From: Neoceratodus forsteri
Lineage: Eukaryota > Chordata > Ceratodontiformes > Ceratodontidae
Direction: 5' to 3'
DNA: 64,000 bases
Assembly: GCA_016271365.2 (NCBI GenBank)
Contig: CM057454.1
Coordinates: forward strand, 701,421,501 to 701,485,500
Every line of letters starts with the position of its first letter. Position 1 is the first letter of the stretch. Below are positions 33,400 through 45,723 of the stretch, in pieces. The notes below the pieces were generated by a model. It made no database searches and was not told the DNA's origin. It saw only the letters and a list, made by a program, of their open reading frames with translations. The translations under genes were made by a program, and so were the position numbers.

Positions 33400-34900
33400 C
33401 CATGCCTTGCTGCTTCTTGGTGCTCTCTCCACCTCTGGTCTGCCAGCAACAGTCAGTGCACCTGCATGACCACTTCCATGGTGTTGGACATTATGAGTGT
33501 CAATTGCAGGGCAGCCTGCAGATACAATGGCATCCGCCTCCTCCGCTGGACACCTGTGACAAGGGACAGGACAGGTGATCAGTGCAATGTCCCACGGTAC
33601 CATGCCCACCAACTGTGCACAATGGCAGCAGGAACAGACACCCCTGGAGTGGCCACCCCAGCCACACACAGTGCGGTGGGACAATGCCTGCCAGTAACTT
33701 GGCACACTATGACATTGCATAGAGGTGGTCAGTGCTGCACAATGACCACCCGACTGCACAATGACAGCACATGGCACAGTGCACCAGCAGCACCACAGCA
33801 ACATCAGTGTCAGCCGGGCACACACCCACCTAATCAACAGCTGGCACACGTGTGCAATGGCCACTCCACAGTGGCATGGACCAGGCACAGTATGACACAC
33901 ACAGTTGCCACGGCACATGGCACATGGTACAGGTGACCATGCCCACACCCACTCCCTACCAACCCCCTGTAAAGTGTTCAGGATCAAAACAGTGCCTACC
34001 TGCTCTCTGTGGCCCTGCTGGTGCCAGTCCTGCTCCCGCACCACCTCCGTGGCCCGCTACGGTATACTGCACTGCTCCTGCCGCTCCTGCTACCCTCACA
34101 TGGCGGCCATCATCAGGTCCTGGGAATGGAACAAAGACAAGTACACATCAGGAATCATCCACAGCATGTGCCCACCACCCCCACCCCTGTGCACAGGGTG
34201 TGCCCCTGCCAGACATGTCCCGCATGGCTGTATCGCAATGCAAGCTGTGGCTGGCAATGCCACTCCGCAATGCTCACGATGACAGTGTACCCACCTTGAA
34301 CACCACATAGTGCAATGTCCAACCCATGATCCCAGTGTCGGGCAACACCCTCCCTGTCAGCACTGAGCTTTGCTTTTGGCATCCCAGGCATGGCTGGGGC
34401 AGGCCTGTTTGGGTGCCTACACACCCCTGTGCAGAACCAGTCATGGTTCTGCAGTACAACCCCTGAGGGGCTGTTGCAAACACCCCCTGTGGCCAATGAG
34501 CAGCCTGTGCCTGTCAATTGGCCCTGGCACAGCTGCCCCCGTGGCTGCAGTGGCCATGGTTCTGTACAGCGGCCCTGATGTGCATGTCACCCTGACTGCA
34601 GTCTGCAGCCACTGCCCTGTGTGCGCATGGTGCGGTGCCTGTGTGTTGCGCTGCATGCTGCCTGTATGCGTGCCTGCCCAGCCACTGGCCCATGTGGCAT
34701 GGGCATGATGAGGGCAGGTCTGCATCGGTTTTGCCTGTGCACTGGTGCAATGCATCTGATCCCCACCATTTGCCAGTGCCTAGGTGCGTGGGTGCATGTG
34801 TGTGTTGCTGTGTGATGCTGTGTGCAGTTGTGTGTGGTTGTGTGCCACTGCCACCCTTACCCTGCACCACACCTCTGTGTGTGCATACCCATTGCCATGC
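33400..34900. other. GC-rich interior of the Harbinger with long uninterpretable frames
   Basis: A 379-codon frame (34044-32905, minus) and several plus-strand frames overlap here. All are rich in Cys, His, Thr and Pro from a CA/TG/GC-biased sequence and show no domain. A Myb-like second Harbinger gene would be expected in this interval but I cannot support one. Confidence 0.35.
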
Positions 34901-34989
34901 ATGCCCCTGCCTGTGTGCTGTACCTGTGTGTATGTGTGGCCTTTGCATGGGTTAGGTGCCACCTACCTGTGTGCATCATAGTGCTCCTG

Positions 34990-36100
34990 TGAGATGGTGT
35001 CCCAATGCTTCCGCACCATCCTTTGTAGCCGGGGATCTCTCCACCCAGGGGGACTGTCCACCACCCTCCAGCCCATTGCCATCATCATCCCCACTGCTGT
35101 CACCCTCTTCAGCCTCGACAGCTATCCCACGGTCAATGGCCATGTTGTGCAGTATGCAGCAGGCCAGGAATAGGCCACATGCTTTTGAGGGGCTGTACTG
35201 TAGGGCACTGCCAAACCTGTCTAGTCAATGTAACCATGCCTTCAGCATCCCAAATACATGCTCAATGATGTTTTGCATGCTGGCGTGTGCCTCATTGTAG
35301 CGTTCCTCTGCTGGGGACGACGGGTGCCGATAGGGGGTGTGCAGCCAGGGCCTCAGTGGATAGGCACTGTCTCCTGTGTGGATGATGACATGGTTAGCCT
35401 TGTGTCACCCTTTGCTGTGCCCCTTACCTATCCTTGGTACCCTCACTGGCACACCCACCCTGCCCTCCCCATCCCATGGCCTGCTCTTCCTAGCACCCCT
35501 TGCCTGTCCCATACTTACCCAGTAGGTGGCCTGTGGGGATGTCCCCACACTCGAACCTGTGGCTCAGCACAGAGCTGTGCCATAGGAACACATCATGTGC
35601 TCTCCTAGGGTGTGTGGTTAAGACATTGGTGATGCGCCCCCATTGGCATCGTACACCACCTGGCAGTTCACACCAGGGAACCCCTTCCTATTCATATATG
35701 CCACACCCTCAGTACCAGGTAGTGTGCAGATGCCCACATGGGTGCAGTCAATTGCCCCAAGCATGCAAGGCATATGTGCTACCCTGTGGCAGTCCTGCAT
35801 GGTTGCTGTACACTCCATCTGTGTGCTGGGGAAATGGATGTATTCTGAAGCATGTGGCAGCACAGCATTGAGGAACTGTGTGAGAAGGCATGATGTGGCT
35901 GACTGGGTTATGCCTGTGGTGTCCCCTGTTGGTCTCTGGAAGGTGCCCGTGGTGAGCGGCACATGACAGCTGTCATCTTTGTCTCCACAGACATTGCATG
36001 ACTCTGTCTTGTGGGTGCCTGCATCTCCTCACTGCACAGCTCACAGAGCTGCCTCAGAATGGCCCTGTTCAGGTGGTACTGTCCCACAATCTCCATGTCT
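34990..36100 (-). pseudogene. HARBI1-like DDE transposase with one intron
   Basis: The enzyme cuts and pastes Harbinger ends. The N-terminal helical region lies at 36096-35910 (YHLNRAILRQLCELCSEE). The first catalytic Asp is in LGAIDCTHVGI (about 35750), followed by YMNRKGFPGVNCQVVYDANG. The second Asp is in HDVFLWHSS (about 35590) and a further conserved GDS lies at about 35370. The Glu lies in NIIEHVFGMLK (about 35270), and CCILHNMAI is near the C-terminus. An intron is clear: donor GG|GTAAGTATG at 35518, acceptor CATCCACACAG|GAG at 35374, 145 bases. A stop after KAWLH and frame changes near 35640 and 35940 indicate decay. Harbingers usually also encode a Myb-like partner; I could not identify one here. 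Confidence 0.88.
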
Positions 36101-36478
36101 GTGTAGTTCTCGAAAGTGGTGCAGGCACGGTACCACCTGTTCCAGCTGTACTGCTGATGAGCCCTTCCTTGGCCATGTCACTGTTCCTCCTGCCCCCTCA
36201 CACCCTTCATTACGGCCTCCATTAGGAAGGGCACACTATCCATGGCCCTTGATGTCCCTCTCCCCCTGGGTTGTCAGCTGCTGTGGGCTGTGTGCCACCC
36301 TGGTGCCCTGTGTAGCACTGTGCCAGCCTGTCCTTCTCACTATCACAGCCCCTGGCTCACTCTCCACTGCCACCTCGGTCTCTCTCCCCTTGTGGCTGCC
36401 TGTGACAATCTCTCTCTGTCTCTCATTGGCTATGTCTCCCTTGCTTTGTCTGTTTCTCTGTCTGTCCCATGACTCTTG

Positions 36479-36507
36479 CCTCTCTCTCTCTCTCTCTCTC
36501 TCTCTCG
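36479..36507. repeat. (TC)n microsatellite
   Basis: About fourteen TC units. Confidence 0.95.
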
Positions 36508-36796
36508 CCTGGTGCAAGTGCTGTCTGTGTGCTTGCACCCGGTATTTATAGGCTCAAGTCTGCTCGGCGCATCCAGGTTTTGCTCCACATTTGCGCCATC
36601 ATTCCACTGTTGAATATTGCACTGCGCCACATATTCATGGGCATGCCCCCTGCTCTTGCACATGCATTCATTATAGTTGTGCATAGGTGCAATGAGACTT
36701 GCACTGTGCAATGGCTCCCACTGAATATCGCTCCTTGGCGTAAGTCTGTACTTGCGCTGGCGCAACTCAGTTGAGCCATGAATATCCCAGCCAGTA

Positions 36797-37910
36797 TGTA
36801 TAAAAGAGGGCTGAGGGGACAGCCTTGTCTAACCCCATTCAGGACTGGACAGTTAGAGCCAGTCCATCTTTTTATACAGGGAGTTACAAATGCTTTTTGG
36901 TAGCATAACTGTATCCACGAGGTAAATACCTCTGGTATTCCATATACTCTCATATAACTCCAAAGATATGAATGTGAAACCTTATTAAAGGCTTTTTGTT
37001 GGTCCAAACTAAGAATATCTCCAGATATAGAACCTTCCTTATCATGGTCCATAATTTCCCTCAATACTATAAGGATGTCCATAATTTTCCTACCTTGTAT
37101 GGAACAGGCTTGAGAAGGATGTATGAGGTGTTGGAAAACTAAAGCTAGTCAAAGTCAACATTTAATAATGTAATTGGTCTCCAATTTGATATATTTTCTT
37201 TTTCTCCTATTTTATGTAAAACTATTAGAAGACCCCTGTATATCTCTTCTGGTAATCTCAGTGATTGTAGAAAATAATTGTATAGGTCTGTCAGTTCTCC
37301 CAACAGAGGTGTTAATATAGTCTTATAAAGTTCCCTGGGTAGGCCATCACTGCCTGGAACAGAATCTGATTTTAGATTTGAAATTATCTGTGTCAATTCA
37401 TTTGAAGTGATAGGTTTTATTAATGTGGAAAATATGGTATGTTGCAGGAATATAACCATTCTTCCACATATATATTTTTGGGGAAAGAGTTTCCAAATAG
37501 TTGTTTAAGAAATGTTTCTACTTCTCTAAGAATACCTAATTTGTCTGTTATGAGAGCTCCATCCTTAGTTCTGGGACCTTTAATTAGTTTTTTGAATTCC
37601 ATGTAGTACAGTTATCAAATGGGTTTGTGTGAAACCATTTTCCTTGTGCCAAACTTTTGTTCTTCATCAAGTGATTTGAGTCTATTATACTTGAAATTGT
37701 GACATTTCCTGTTGTATATGTGCTATTTGAGTGGAGTAGTCCAATAAACTATTGTTTTGTAAATTACAAAGGTGATACAAGTGTGTTCAAAGATCATTAT
37801 ATTTCTGATTATTTTGCTGTCCATTTGGTTCCCCCATCACTTCAAAATAATCTGTAATGTCTTTTGTACTGTCTTCCCTCCATTTAGAAGGGGAATCATA
37901 AAAAAAAACT
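36797..37910 (-). pseudogene. LINE A, connector and reverse transcriptase core
   Basis: The frame shows SDSVPGSDGLPRELYKTILT (RT block 2 region, about 37350), ISNWRPITLLNVDFD at the next frame edge, then ILSLDQQKAFNKVSHSYLW (block with the catalytic Asp, about 37010) and GVRQGCPLSPLLYIL (about 36810). These are diagnostic of Tx1/L1-group ORF2. It stops at the Harbinger junction. A frame change lies near 37130. Confidence 0.9.
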
Positions 37911-37914
37911 GATT

Positions 37915-38880
37915 TCTTTGCTGCAATTGTATGGTCTAGTTCCTGAAGTATGCCAGGAGAGAAAGGAGAAACCTCACATAGTTCTGCATTTGGGAATCAA
38001 TGACCTGGCAGGTCATACAGTAGATGTAGTCCAGGGGAGGTTTGAGGAGCTGGGGCTAATTTGTGAGGAGGCAAAAAGATCAGTAATCTTCTCAGAGGTT
38101 CTTCAATTACCCAGGGTGAGCATAGCAAGGAAGCTGAGGCTAGAGGAAATTAACACATGGCTAAGGGAGTGGTGTCCATCCAAAGGGTATGGGCTGGTGG
38201 GAGGTTGGGAAAGGACATGGAAGGACAAGGATCTCTATGCCAAGGAGAGGCTTCACTTATGTGGAGAGGGAAAGATGGTCTTGAAACAGAAATTTAGCAA
38301 ACAATGAGAACTTAAACTGGTTGTGGGGTTGGCAAGTGGGCAGGAGTCCAGGAGGATCCTCAGGCAGGGAAGCCTAACAAGCTTACCCCTCATGCTAGCA
38401 GCAGGGTACTTAGGGAGAGGTCAGGAGGGGGTGCAAAAAATGGAGATCAAGTAGGGAGAGGGACAAAGTGGAAGGTTTTAACCTTGAATGCTAGGAGTCT
38501 AGGGAACAAAACATCAGAGCTACAGGCTCTCATGATGGACGGGGAGCAGGGAGATTAGGTGGTTATGGACAGAGATAAGAAGAGGGAAGAGAACAGACTG
38601 GTGCTACAATCCAGGACTGGGGGCACATGGGAGTGCCTCAGAGAACTGCAGGCAAACCAGGACAAGGGGGTGAGGGGTAACTGGGTACAGATGAATGGGG
38701 ATGGAGGATGATAGGGAAAGAGGGACAGGAATGGCGACTAGAGCAGGTAGCAAATCTGGGCCACTCAATAGTATGCCAGGGAAAACTCAGAGCAGGGGGG
38801 AGGTGTCAAGCAACAAGTTTGCAGTGCTAGCTACACTGGAGGAGATGAATTAGGAGGACCTTGTAGATAAAGCTGGTGAG
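37915..38880 (+). mobile_element. CR1 fragment 2a: ORF1 esterase and start of endonuclease
   Basis: The frame at 37918-38307 (KPHIVLHLGINDLAGHTVDV, then RFEELGLICEEAKRSVIFSE and a LYAKERLHL block) is the SGNH/GDSL esterase domain of CR1 ORF1. At 38470-38700 the endonuclease begins (LNARSLGNKTSELQAL) and soon decays. This is an older or separate copy from the one starting at 39180. Confidence 0.85.
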
Positions 38881-39179
38881 AAAGGGATTATTCACAGCCC
38901 AGAGGGCACTGGTAGGGTGGCTGAAGGGTACAGGGCTTCAATGGGTAAGTATAAGGGGGCAGAAGCAAGGAGACTGAACAGGGGACAGTAGCTAAGGAGA
39001 GGGAGGAGTGGAGTTATGAGTAGATTAGGGAGGGATGCATCAGGGAGGGGCAGGTGGAGTTCAGTGCAGAGGGGAGTTGAAATCAGAAGAAAATGGGGAA
39101 GGGAAGGGCAGGCCAGAGACAGAGGTGGAAGGGGAAACAGCTGTGATGTATTTGGGAACAGAAGACCTGGCAGGGAGGG

Positions 39180-41156
39180 ATAAGGGTTGGACAAGGTGAG
39201 CAAAACCAGGAAATAAGAGTGGGATCCCAGTGCTAGGGAATTCAGTTCTGAAGGGGATCAGATGGGGGAACAAGGGGGAAAAGCATAGTTGAATATGGGT
39301 GGATGCCATGCCAGGCATGACAGCAGAAAGGGTGGGTCAGTCAGTCCAAAGTATGCCAGTAGAGGTAGGGAGAAACCTCACATAGTTCTGCATTTGGGAA
39401 CTAATGACCTGTTGAGTCATACAGTAGATGTGGTCAAGGGGAGGTTTGAGGACCTGGGGCTGATTTGTGAGGAGGCAGGAAGATCAGTAACCTTCTCAGA
39501 GGTGCTTCCAGTACACAGGGTGAGCATAGCAAGGAAGCTGAGGATAAAGGAATTTAACACAATGGCTAAGGGAGTGGTGTCCATCCAAAGAGTATGGGTG
39601 GTTGGGATGGTAGGAAAGGACATGGGAGGACAAGGATCTGTATGCCAAGGACTGGCTTCACTTAAGTGGAGAGGGAAAGAAGGTCCTGAAACAGAAATTG
39701 GAGAAATACTTAGCAGACAATGAGAATTTAAACTGGTAGTGGGGGGTGGCAAGTGGGCTGGAGTCCAGCAGGGCTCTCAGCAGGGAAGCCTAACAAGCTT
39801 ACCCCCCATGCTAGCAGCAGGGGACTTAGGGAGAGGTCAGGAGGGGGTACAGGAAAAGTAGAGCAAGTATGGTTCACAGCGGGAAGGTCATGTCAGATGA
39901 ATCTAATAGATTTCTTTGACTGGGTGACCAAAGTAGTAGACCAGGGAGGGGCTGTGGACATGACCTACCTAGACTTTAGCAAGGCATTTGACACAGTCCC
40001 ACACAAAGATTAATAGTCAAATTAACCAGCCTGGGAGTGGGTCCCAGGGTGGTAGCCTGGGTAAAACATTGACTGCACAACAGGACACAGAAGGTAATTA
40101 TAATGGAGTCCACTCTGAAGAAAGAGGGGTTACTAGTGGGGTACTGCAGGGTTCAGAATTGGGTCCAGTCCTTTTTAATGTCTTCATCAGTGACATTGCA
40201 GAGGGACTGGAAGGAAAAGTATGCCTTTTTGCAGATGACACAAAGATCTGCAACAGGGTTGATACACAAGGAGGCGTGGAAAGGATGAAAAGGGACTTGG
40301 CAAAGTTGGAGGAATGGTCAGAAGTATGGCATCTAGGATTCAATGCAAAGAAGTGCAAAATAATGCACCTGGGAAACAAGAACCCAGGGGAAGAATACAC
40401 AATGGGTGGGGAGGTAGTAACAACAACAAAAAAGGAAAGGGACCTGGGGGTAATCATATCAGATGACCTTAAGGTTAGCAAGCAATGTGAGAAGGCAGTA
40501 GGGAGGGCTGGGAGTATACTGGGATGCATAGGGAGAGGCATCAACCTGCAGAAAACAGGAAGTTGTTATCCCTCTGTACAGACAGTTGGTGAGACCCCAT
40601 CTGAGTACTGTGTCCAGTTCTGGAGACCTCATCTCCGCAAGGACATAGACAGGATAGAGGTAGTCAGAGGAGGGCAACTAAAATGGTGCAGGGTCTGCAA
40701 GAGAAGCCGTATGAGGAGAGACTAAAGGAGCTTAATATGTATACCCTTGAGGAAAGAAGGGAAAGGGGGGACATGATAGAAACTTTTAAGTACCTCAGTG
40801 GAATCAAAAAAGTCCAAGAGGGTAGCATCTTTCAGAAAAAGAGACTTACAAGAACAAGGAGACACCATTTAAAGATAGAAGGAGGGCAGTTCAGGGGCAA
40901 TGTGAGGAAGTATTATTTCACAGAGAGGATAGTGGATGCATGGAACAGCCTTCCTGAGGAGGTTGTGGGGTCTAAAACTGTGGGAGAATTCAAGAATGCA
41001 TGGGACAGACATAAGCCAATTCTTGTGGGGGGTAGGAAGAAATAGGCTGTTGGTTAACTAGGATCTGCGGCCTATCCTGTAGGTAGGGAAATGGGCAGAC
41101 TAGATGGGCCTAGCAGTCCTTATCTGCCGTCAAAGTCTATGTTTCTATGTTCTAAG
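39180..41156 (+). mobile_element. CR1 copy 2b with internal deletion from esterase to reverse transcriptase
   Basis: The esterase appears again (IRWGNKG near 39250, then KPHIVLHLGTNDLLSHTVDV and LGLICEEAGRSVTFSEVLPV). After about 39860 the text jumps straight to the reverse transcriptase GRSCQMNLIDFFDWVTKVVD and TYLDFSKAFDTVPH, skipping endonuclease and the RT N-terminus. FADDTKICNRVD (about 40230) carries an intact catalytic pair. The 3' end is at about 41155 with TATCTGCCGTCAAAG and a TCTATGTTTCTATGTTCT tail. RT-derived frames remain long (245 codons at 39988-40725). Confidence 0.88.
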
Positions 41157-43845
41157 TAGGGAGATGGTCAAAGGAGTCGGGGTGGAGAGTGTTAACCTTG
41201 AATGATAGGAGTCTAGGGAGCAAAACTTCTGAGCTACTGGCTTCCATGGTAGATGGGAAGGTGGATATGGCAGCCATAACCGAGACATGGACCAACCATT
41301 ACCATGACTGGGACCTGGCAGTGCCAGTGTGTAGGATATTTCAGAGGGATAGGGTAAAATGGAAGGCGGGGGAGGCACTGTTTGTGAGGGAAGGTCTGAA
41401 TAGTGACAGGGAGGAAGGGAAGGAAAGCAACATAGAATCATTATGGGTACAGCTCCAGGACTCCAAAACTAGGACCCTGAGGATGGAAGTGGTGTACAGG
41501 CCACCATCTCAGACTGAGGAGTTAGACAGAGAACTAGTGGGGAAAATCAGAAGGACCTGCAGAAGGGGCAGTACGGTGATTGTGGGGGACTTCAACCTGC
41601 CAGGAGTAGATTAGGGCACCCCAGCCTCCACAAATAGGAGAGAACAGGTACTTCTGGATGCCTTTCAGTACAGCTTCCAATTGCAGATGGTCAACGAGCC
41701 TACCAGGTTAGGGAATATCCTTGACCTAGTACTGGCAAATGGGGAATTTGTGAAGGGGCTGAGGGTGGAGGAGCCACTGGCAGGGAGTGACCACCACTCG
41801 GTGTGGTTCAGGTTAAACATGGGGAAGGAGGGAGTAGGATCGGGAACAAGGGTGTTAGAATTCAGAAGGCCCAATTTCAGGTGGATGAGGGAAATGGTGC
41901 AGGGGTAGCTGGCCAGGATCAATCCAGATATGGACACTAATTAGAGGTAGGAGGTCATTAAATGGGGTATTGAGGAGGCAACTGCAACATGTACAAGGGT
42001 CGAAAGTAAGAGGGCTAGGGCCAAGAAGCCTAGCTGGGTGAGCAGGGGAGTCATGGAGAAAGTAAGAAAGAAAAAGAGCTGCCTTTAGACGGTGCAAAAG
42101 AACAGGGAGAGGGGAGGGGAGGACAGATAGGATTACCTGAAGGAGTCAAGGGAGGCAACAAGGGCAGTCAAGGCAGCCAAGACATCCTGGGAGCTTAGGC
42201 TAGCACAGGGCATTAAATATGGAGAGAAGGACTTCTTCAGGTACGTCAGGGAGAAACAGTGCTGCAAGGGTCAAATAGTAAGGATAAAAAAGGATGGGGT
42301 GGGTGGATAAAGGGTCCGAAAAGGCAGAAGTATTAAATGAGTACTTATGCTCAGTGTTTATGAAAGAGAGAAGGGGTGGGTAATACCCAAGGGGGTTGTG
42401 TGTGTGTGTGCAAGGGAGCTGAGGAAGAGACAGACAGGGAAATCCCAGTGGGCAGGGTACTGGAGGGCTTGAGAGCACTGAGGGAGGACAAGGTACCCGG
42501 GGCCAGATGGCATACACCCCAGGGTGCTAAGGGAGCTAGCAGAAGTCCTGGCAAAACCCGTCAGACCTGTTTAATGCATCCCTGCATTTGTGGAGTGTTC
42601 CACAGGACTGGGGGATGGCACTTGTGGTGCCCCTCCACAAGAGTGGCTCCAAAGATGAGCCAGGGAATGACAGACCAGTAAGCCTCACATCCATCATGGG
42701 AAAGCTGATGGAGACGATCCTGAAGGAGAGGCTAGTTTCCCTCCTAGAGGCTAATGGGCTGCAGGAAAGCAGACAGCATGGGTTTGTCTTGGGCAGATCC
42801 TGTCAGACCAACCTAGTGGAGTACTATGACTGGGTAACCAGGCATTTAGACAGGGGCCATGCAGTGGATGTCCTGTACCTGTACTTCAGTAAGGCATTCA
42901 ATTCGGTGCTGAAAGGGAGGCTAGGTAGTAAGCTGGAAGACACAGGGAAGGGGGCGAAGATGGTGGGATGGATGGTTAACTGGCTACAAGGGAGACAGCA
43001 GAGTGTGGTGGTGGGAGGGGAGCTCACATCGCCCAGGGCAGTGACAAGCAGAGTGGCAGAGGGCTCAATACTGGGGCCAGTGTTGTTTGAGATTTTCATA
43101 GCAGGCATCTCAATAGGCATCAAGAGCAAGATCAGTCTGTTTGCAGATGACACCAAGAAGGGAGCAGTAGTGGATGACTTGGAGGGATGGCATGGGTTGC
43201 AAGAGGATCTGGCAATATTGGAGGACTAGTCGGACACTTGGCAGCTGGGGTTCAATGCCAAGAAATGCTAGGTGGTACATTTCGAAGCAAAAAAAACAGG
43301 GAGGAGTTACCAGCTTGGGGTGATTCAGCTAGCCAAAACAGAGGAGGAGGAGAAGGAGGAGAAGGATCTGGGGGTGATCATAATGAGAGCAATGGACAAC
43401 TACACACAGCATGGAAAGACAGATGCAAAGGTTAACAGGATGTTGTGTTGGTATTGCCAGAGGCATATCCTCCATGAGGGGGGAGGTGATCCTGACGCTA
43501 TATAGGTCACTTGTTAGACCACACCTGGAGTACTGTGTGCAGTTCTGGCATCTGTACCTAAAGAAGGACATTAGGTTACTGAAGGCAGTGCAACACAAAG
43601 CAACAAAACATTTTTTTTATGGAGATGGTAGTGACAGGGTGGAATGTACTACCAGAGGAAGTGATATCCTGTAACACAGTGGGCTGCTTCAAAAGGGGAT
43701 GGGACAGGGTAAAGGGGAGGGTCACTGGAGAGGGAGGGGAGGGAAAGGCAGCAGCAGTATAAGGGCTGCTAGCTGCACAATCGAGCAGACTCGATAGACC
43801 AAAAGGCCTTTATCTGTTGGCAAGTTCATATGTTTGTGTACCGGG
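41157..43845 (+). mobile_element. CR1 copy 3: endonuclease and reverse transcriptase
   Basis: The endonuclease is nearly complete at 41189-41908: LNDRSLGSKTSELLAS, AAITETWTN, VVYRPPSQTEELDREL, VIVGDFNLPGVD and LAGSDHHSVWFRL, all catalytic boxes present. The connector is broken. Reverse transcriptase follows at 42588-43229 with NDRPVSLTSIMGKLMETIL, QHGFVLGRSCQTNLVEYYDW and SLFADDTKKG. The 3' part reads EYCVQFWHLYLKKDIRLL near 43530. It starts directly at the end of copy 2b without a promoter region, so it is 5'-truncated. Confidence 0.88.
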
Positions 43846-45723
43846 TCATAATGTCATACGCTTAATAGTGTACGACATTGTCCCAGATTTCCCCCTTTTC
43901 CCTCACAAAAAAGACAGAGACCATTGTATGTTGTTGTGCTCAGATTGGCAATTAATTTATTATATATCATAATTCCATTTTCCAACTCATCATCATTTAT
44001 TATTGTCTCTTTCACAATTGTATTTTATTGCATCCATATATCAATCTCTGCTAATCCCTTTTTCTTCCTCTTCTCAATCCCACAGGTGAAAACCTGGGTG
44101 CCTTCTTCTCTTTTTCTGTTAGGTAACGGTGAGAACAGAGACCACTTTTCCTCCTTCGGCTTCTTCTTCTTTTCATCCTATTCCTCCCCCCCTCCTTTTT
44201 CCTCCTTGTCTCTGCCATCCTCCTTTGGCAGTCCATTAACCATCCTACCAGACAACTCTGTCATCCACCTCTGACAGAGCATGCATACAGTCCCTTTTGA
44301 CTGTCTTTCCCTCATGCTCTATAGTTTAAGGGTGGGTGGGAGGGATCAAAACTTCAGTAAAAGTGTCTGAACCACCCTGTGCTGCCCATTATGCACCTCC
44401 TTTAGCCCTCCCTTCCTGTTGCCTGCCTATTGTTCTGTCTCCCTGTCCCTCCCTTTCCTTCCCCCTCCCACTCTGAGCACACCATCTTGAGTTAAAGGGA
44501 AGGGGTGCACCAGGACAACTTGGTCTGCCCCTTAAAGGGCAAACTCCATTGTCCTGGATTCCCCCCTTTTTGCCCTCACAAAAAGACAGATATCATTGTA
44601 TATTGTTGTGCTCAGATTGGCAATTAATTTATTATATATCATAGTTCCATTTTCCATCTCATCATTATTTATTATTGTCTCTTTCACAATTGTATTTTAT
44701 TGCATCCATATATCAGTCTCTGCTCATCCCTCTTTCTTCCTCTTCTCGCTCCCCCAGGCGAAAACCTGGATGTCTTCTTCTTCTCTTTTCTTGTTAGGTA
44801 ACTGTGAGAACTGAGACCGCTTTTCCTCCTTGAGCTTCTTCTTTTTATCCTATGTTTTCTTTCCCCCCTCCCTCCTCTCCCCCCCCCTTTTTCTCCATTA
44901 GCCAGTCTCCAACTTGCATTGGATGACTGGCTTTCCTGTCAATTTAGGGTATTGTTCCCCCACCACTTAGGGAACCTCCTCCATTTTCCTTCTCTCTCTC
45001 TTTTTTTTAAATTCTGTTTTCTGCATGTCTCCTCCATGCTTCTATAAAACTCATAATTTCTGCATTAAACATATCTATGGCTAGATCTGACAGGTGCACG
45101 CCATCTGGCCTGTAGAAATTCTCTACCCACTCTTCCACAACTTGCAGTATTACGTGACCCCCCCCATTTTCCTTATCAGTGTTCCTACCCTTCTATTCAT
45201 TTTTTCCTGGCCCTATCTACAGCTCTACGACTGTGTTCATGTCTCCATACCCTTCTTGGGATCATATCTGACCAGGCAAGGCATACCCCTGGCCACCACT
45301 GTTGTATTTTCTCTAAGTCCCTTTTCATCTGCATGTATGTTTCCACCCATGGCTTTCCCCCAATGTCGTTACCTACTAGATGTACAATAATTAGGTCTGG
45401 AATGGGTCACCGCTCTTTCATTTCTTTCAGGGTAGGAATCAGTTGCACCCATCTCATCCCTCGGATGCCACACCAAACCAACCTTCATTTTCTCACATCC
45501 TAGTACAGCTGTTTTCCCCCAGCCATTTTCTCAGCTCTCTTTTCCACCCAATAAATGTAGGAGTGAACGCAGATCCATACTTCCATGATCCTCCCTCTTC
45601 CTATAGGATTTAAGCAAAATAAATATCTTATATATGTTCTTAGCTCCTTTTCTGTATCCCAGATCTATGCCCCCTCCCCCCAATGTGGTTCTGTAACTGC
45701 AAAACAAAAACTCAGGTGATACG

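Larger units (their letters stand above)
32850..36792 (-). mobile_element. PIF/Harbinger DNA transposon, 3.94 kb
   Basis: The ends are GGCCAGATATTCA (left) and, as reverse complement of the right, GGCTGGGATATTCA. AGTA stands on both sides (32846-32849, 36793-36796); the family's usual duplication is 3 bp. The element lies inside LINE A's reverse transcriptase, and the host frame is continuous when the element and one flank copy are disregarded. It carries a HARBI1-type transposase on the minus strand. GC-rich low-complexity DNA fills 33.4-34.9 kb. Confidence 0.85.

Noticed and set aside
34370..35300. Multiple plus-strand frames of 100-115 codons
   Set aside because: They are antisense or low-complexity frames in the Harbinger; the minus strand carries the transposase with a clear catalytic triad.
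36236..36538. Arg/Glu-rich minus-strand frame (RERERERE)
   Set aside because: Produced by the (TC)n microsatellite read in one frame.
45094..45390. 98-codon plus-strand frame next to the Ngaro recombinase
   Set aside because: No domain; it lies in the Ngaro 3' repeat region, opposite in direction to the element's genes.
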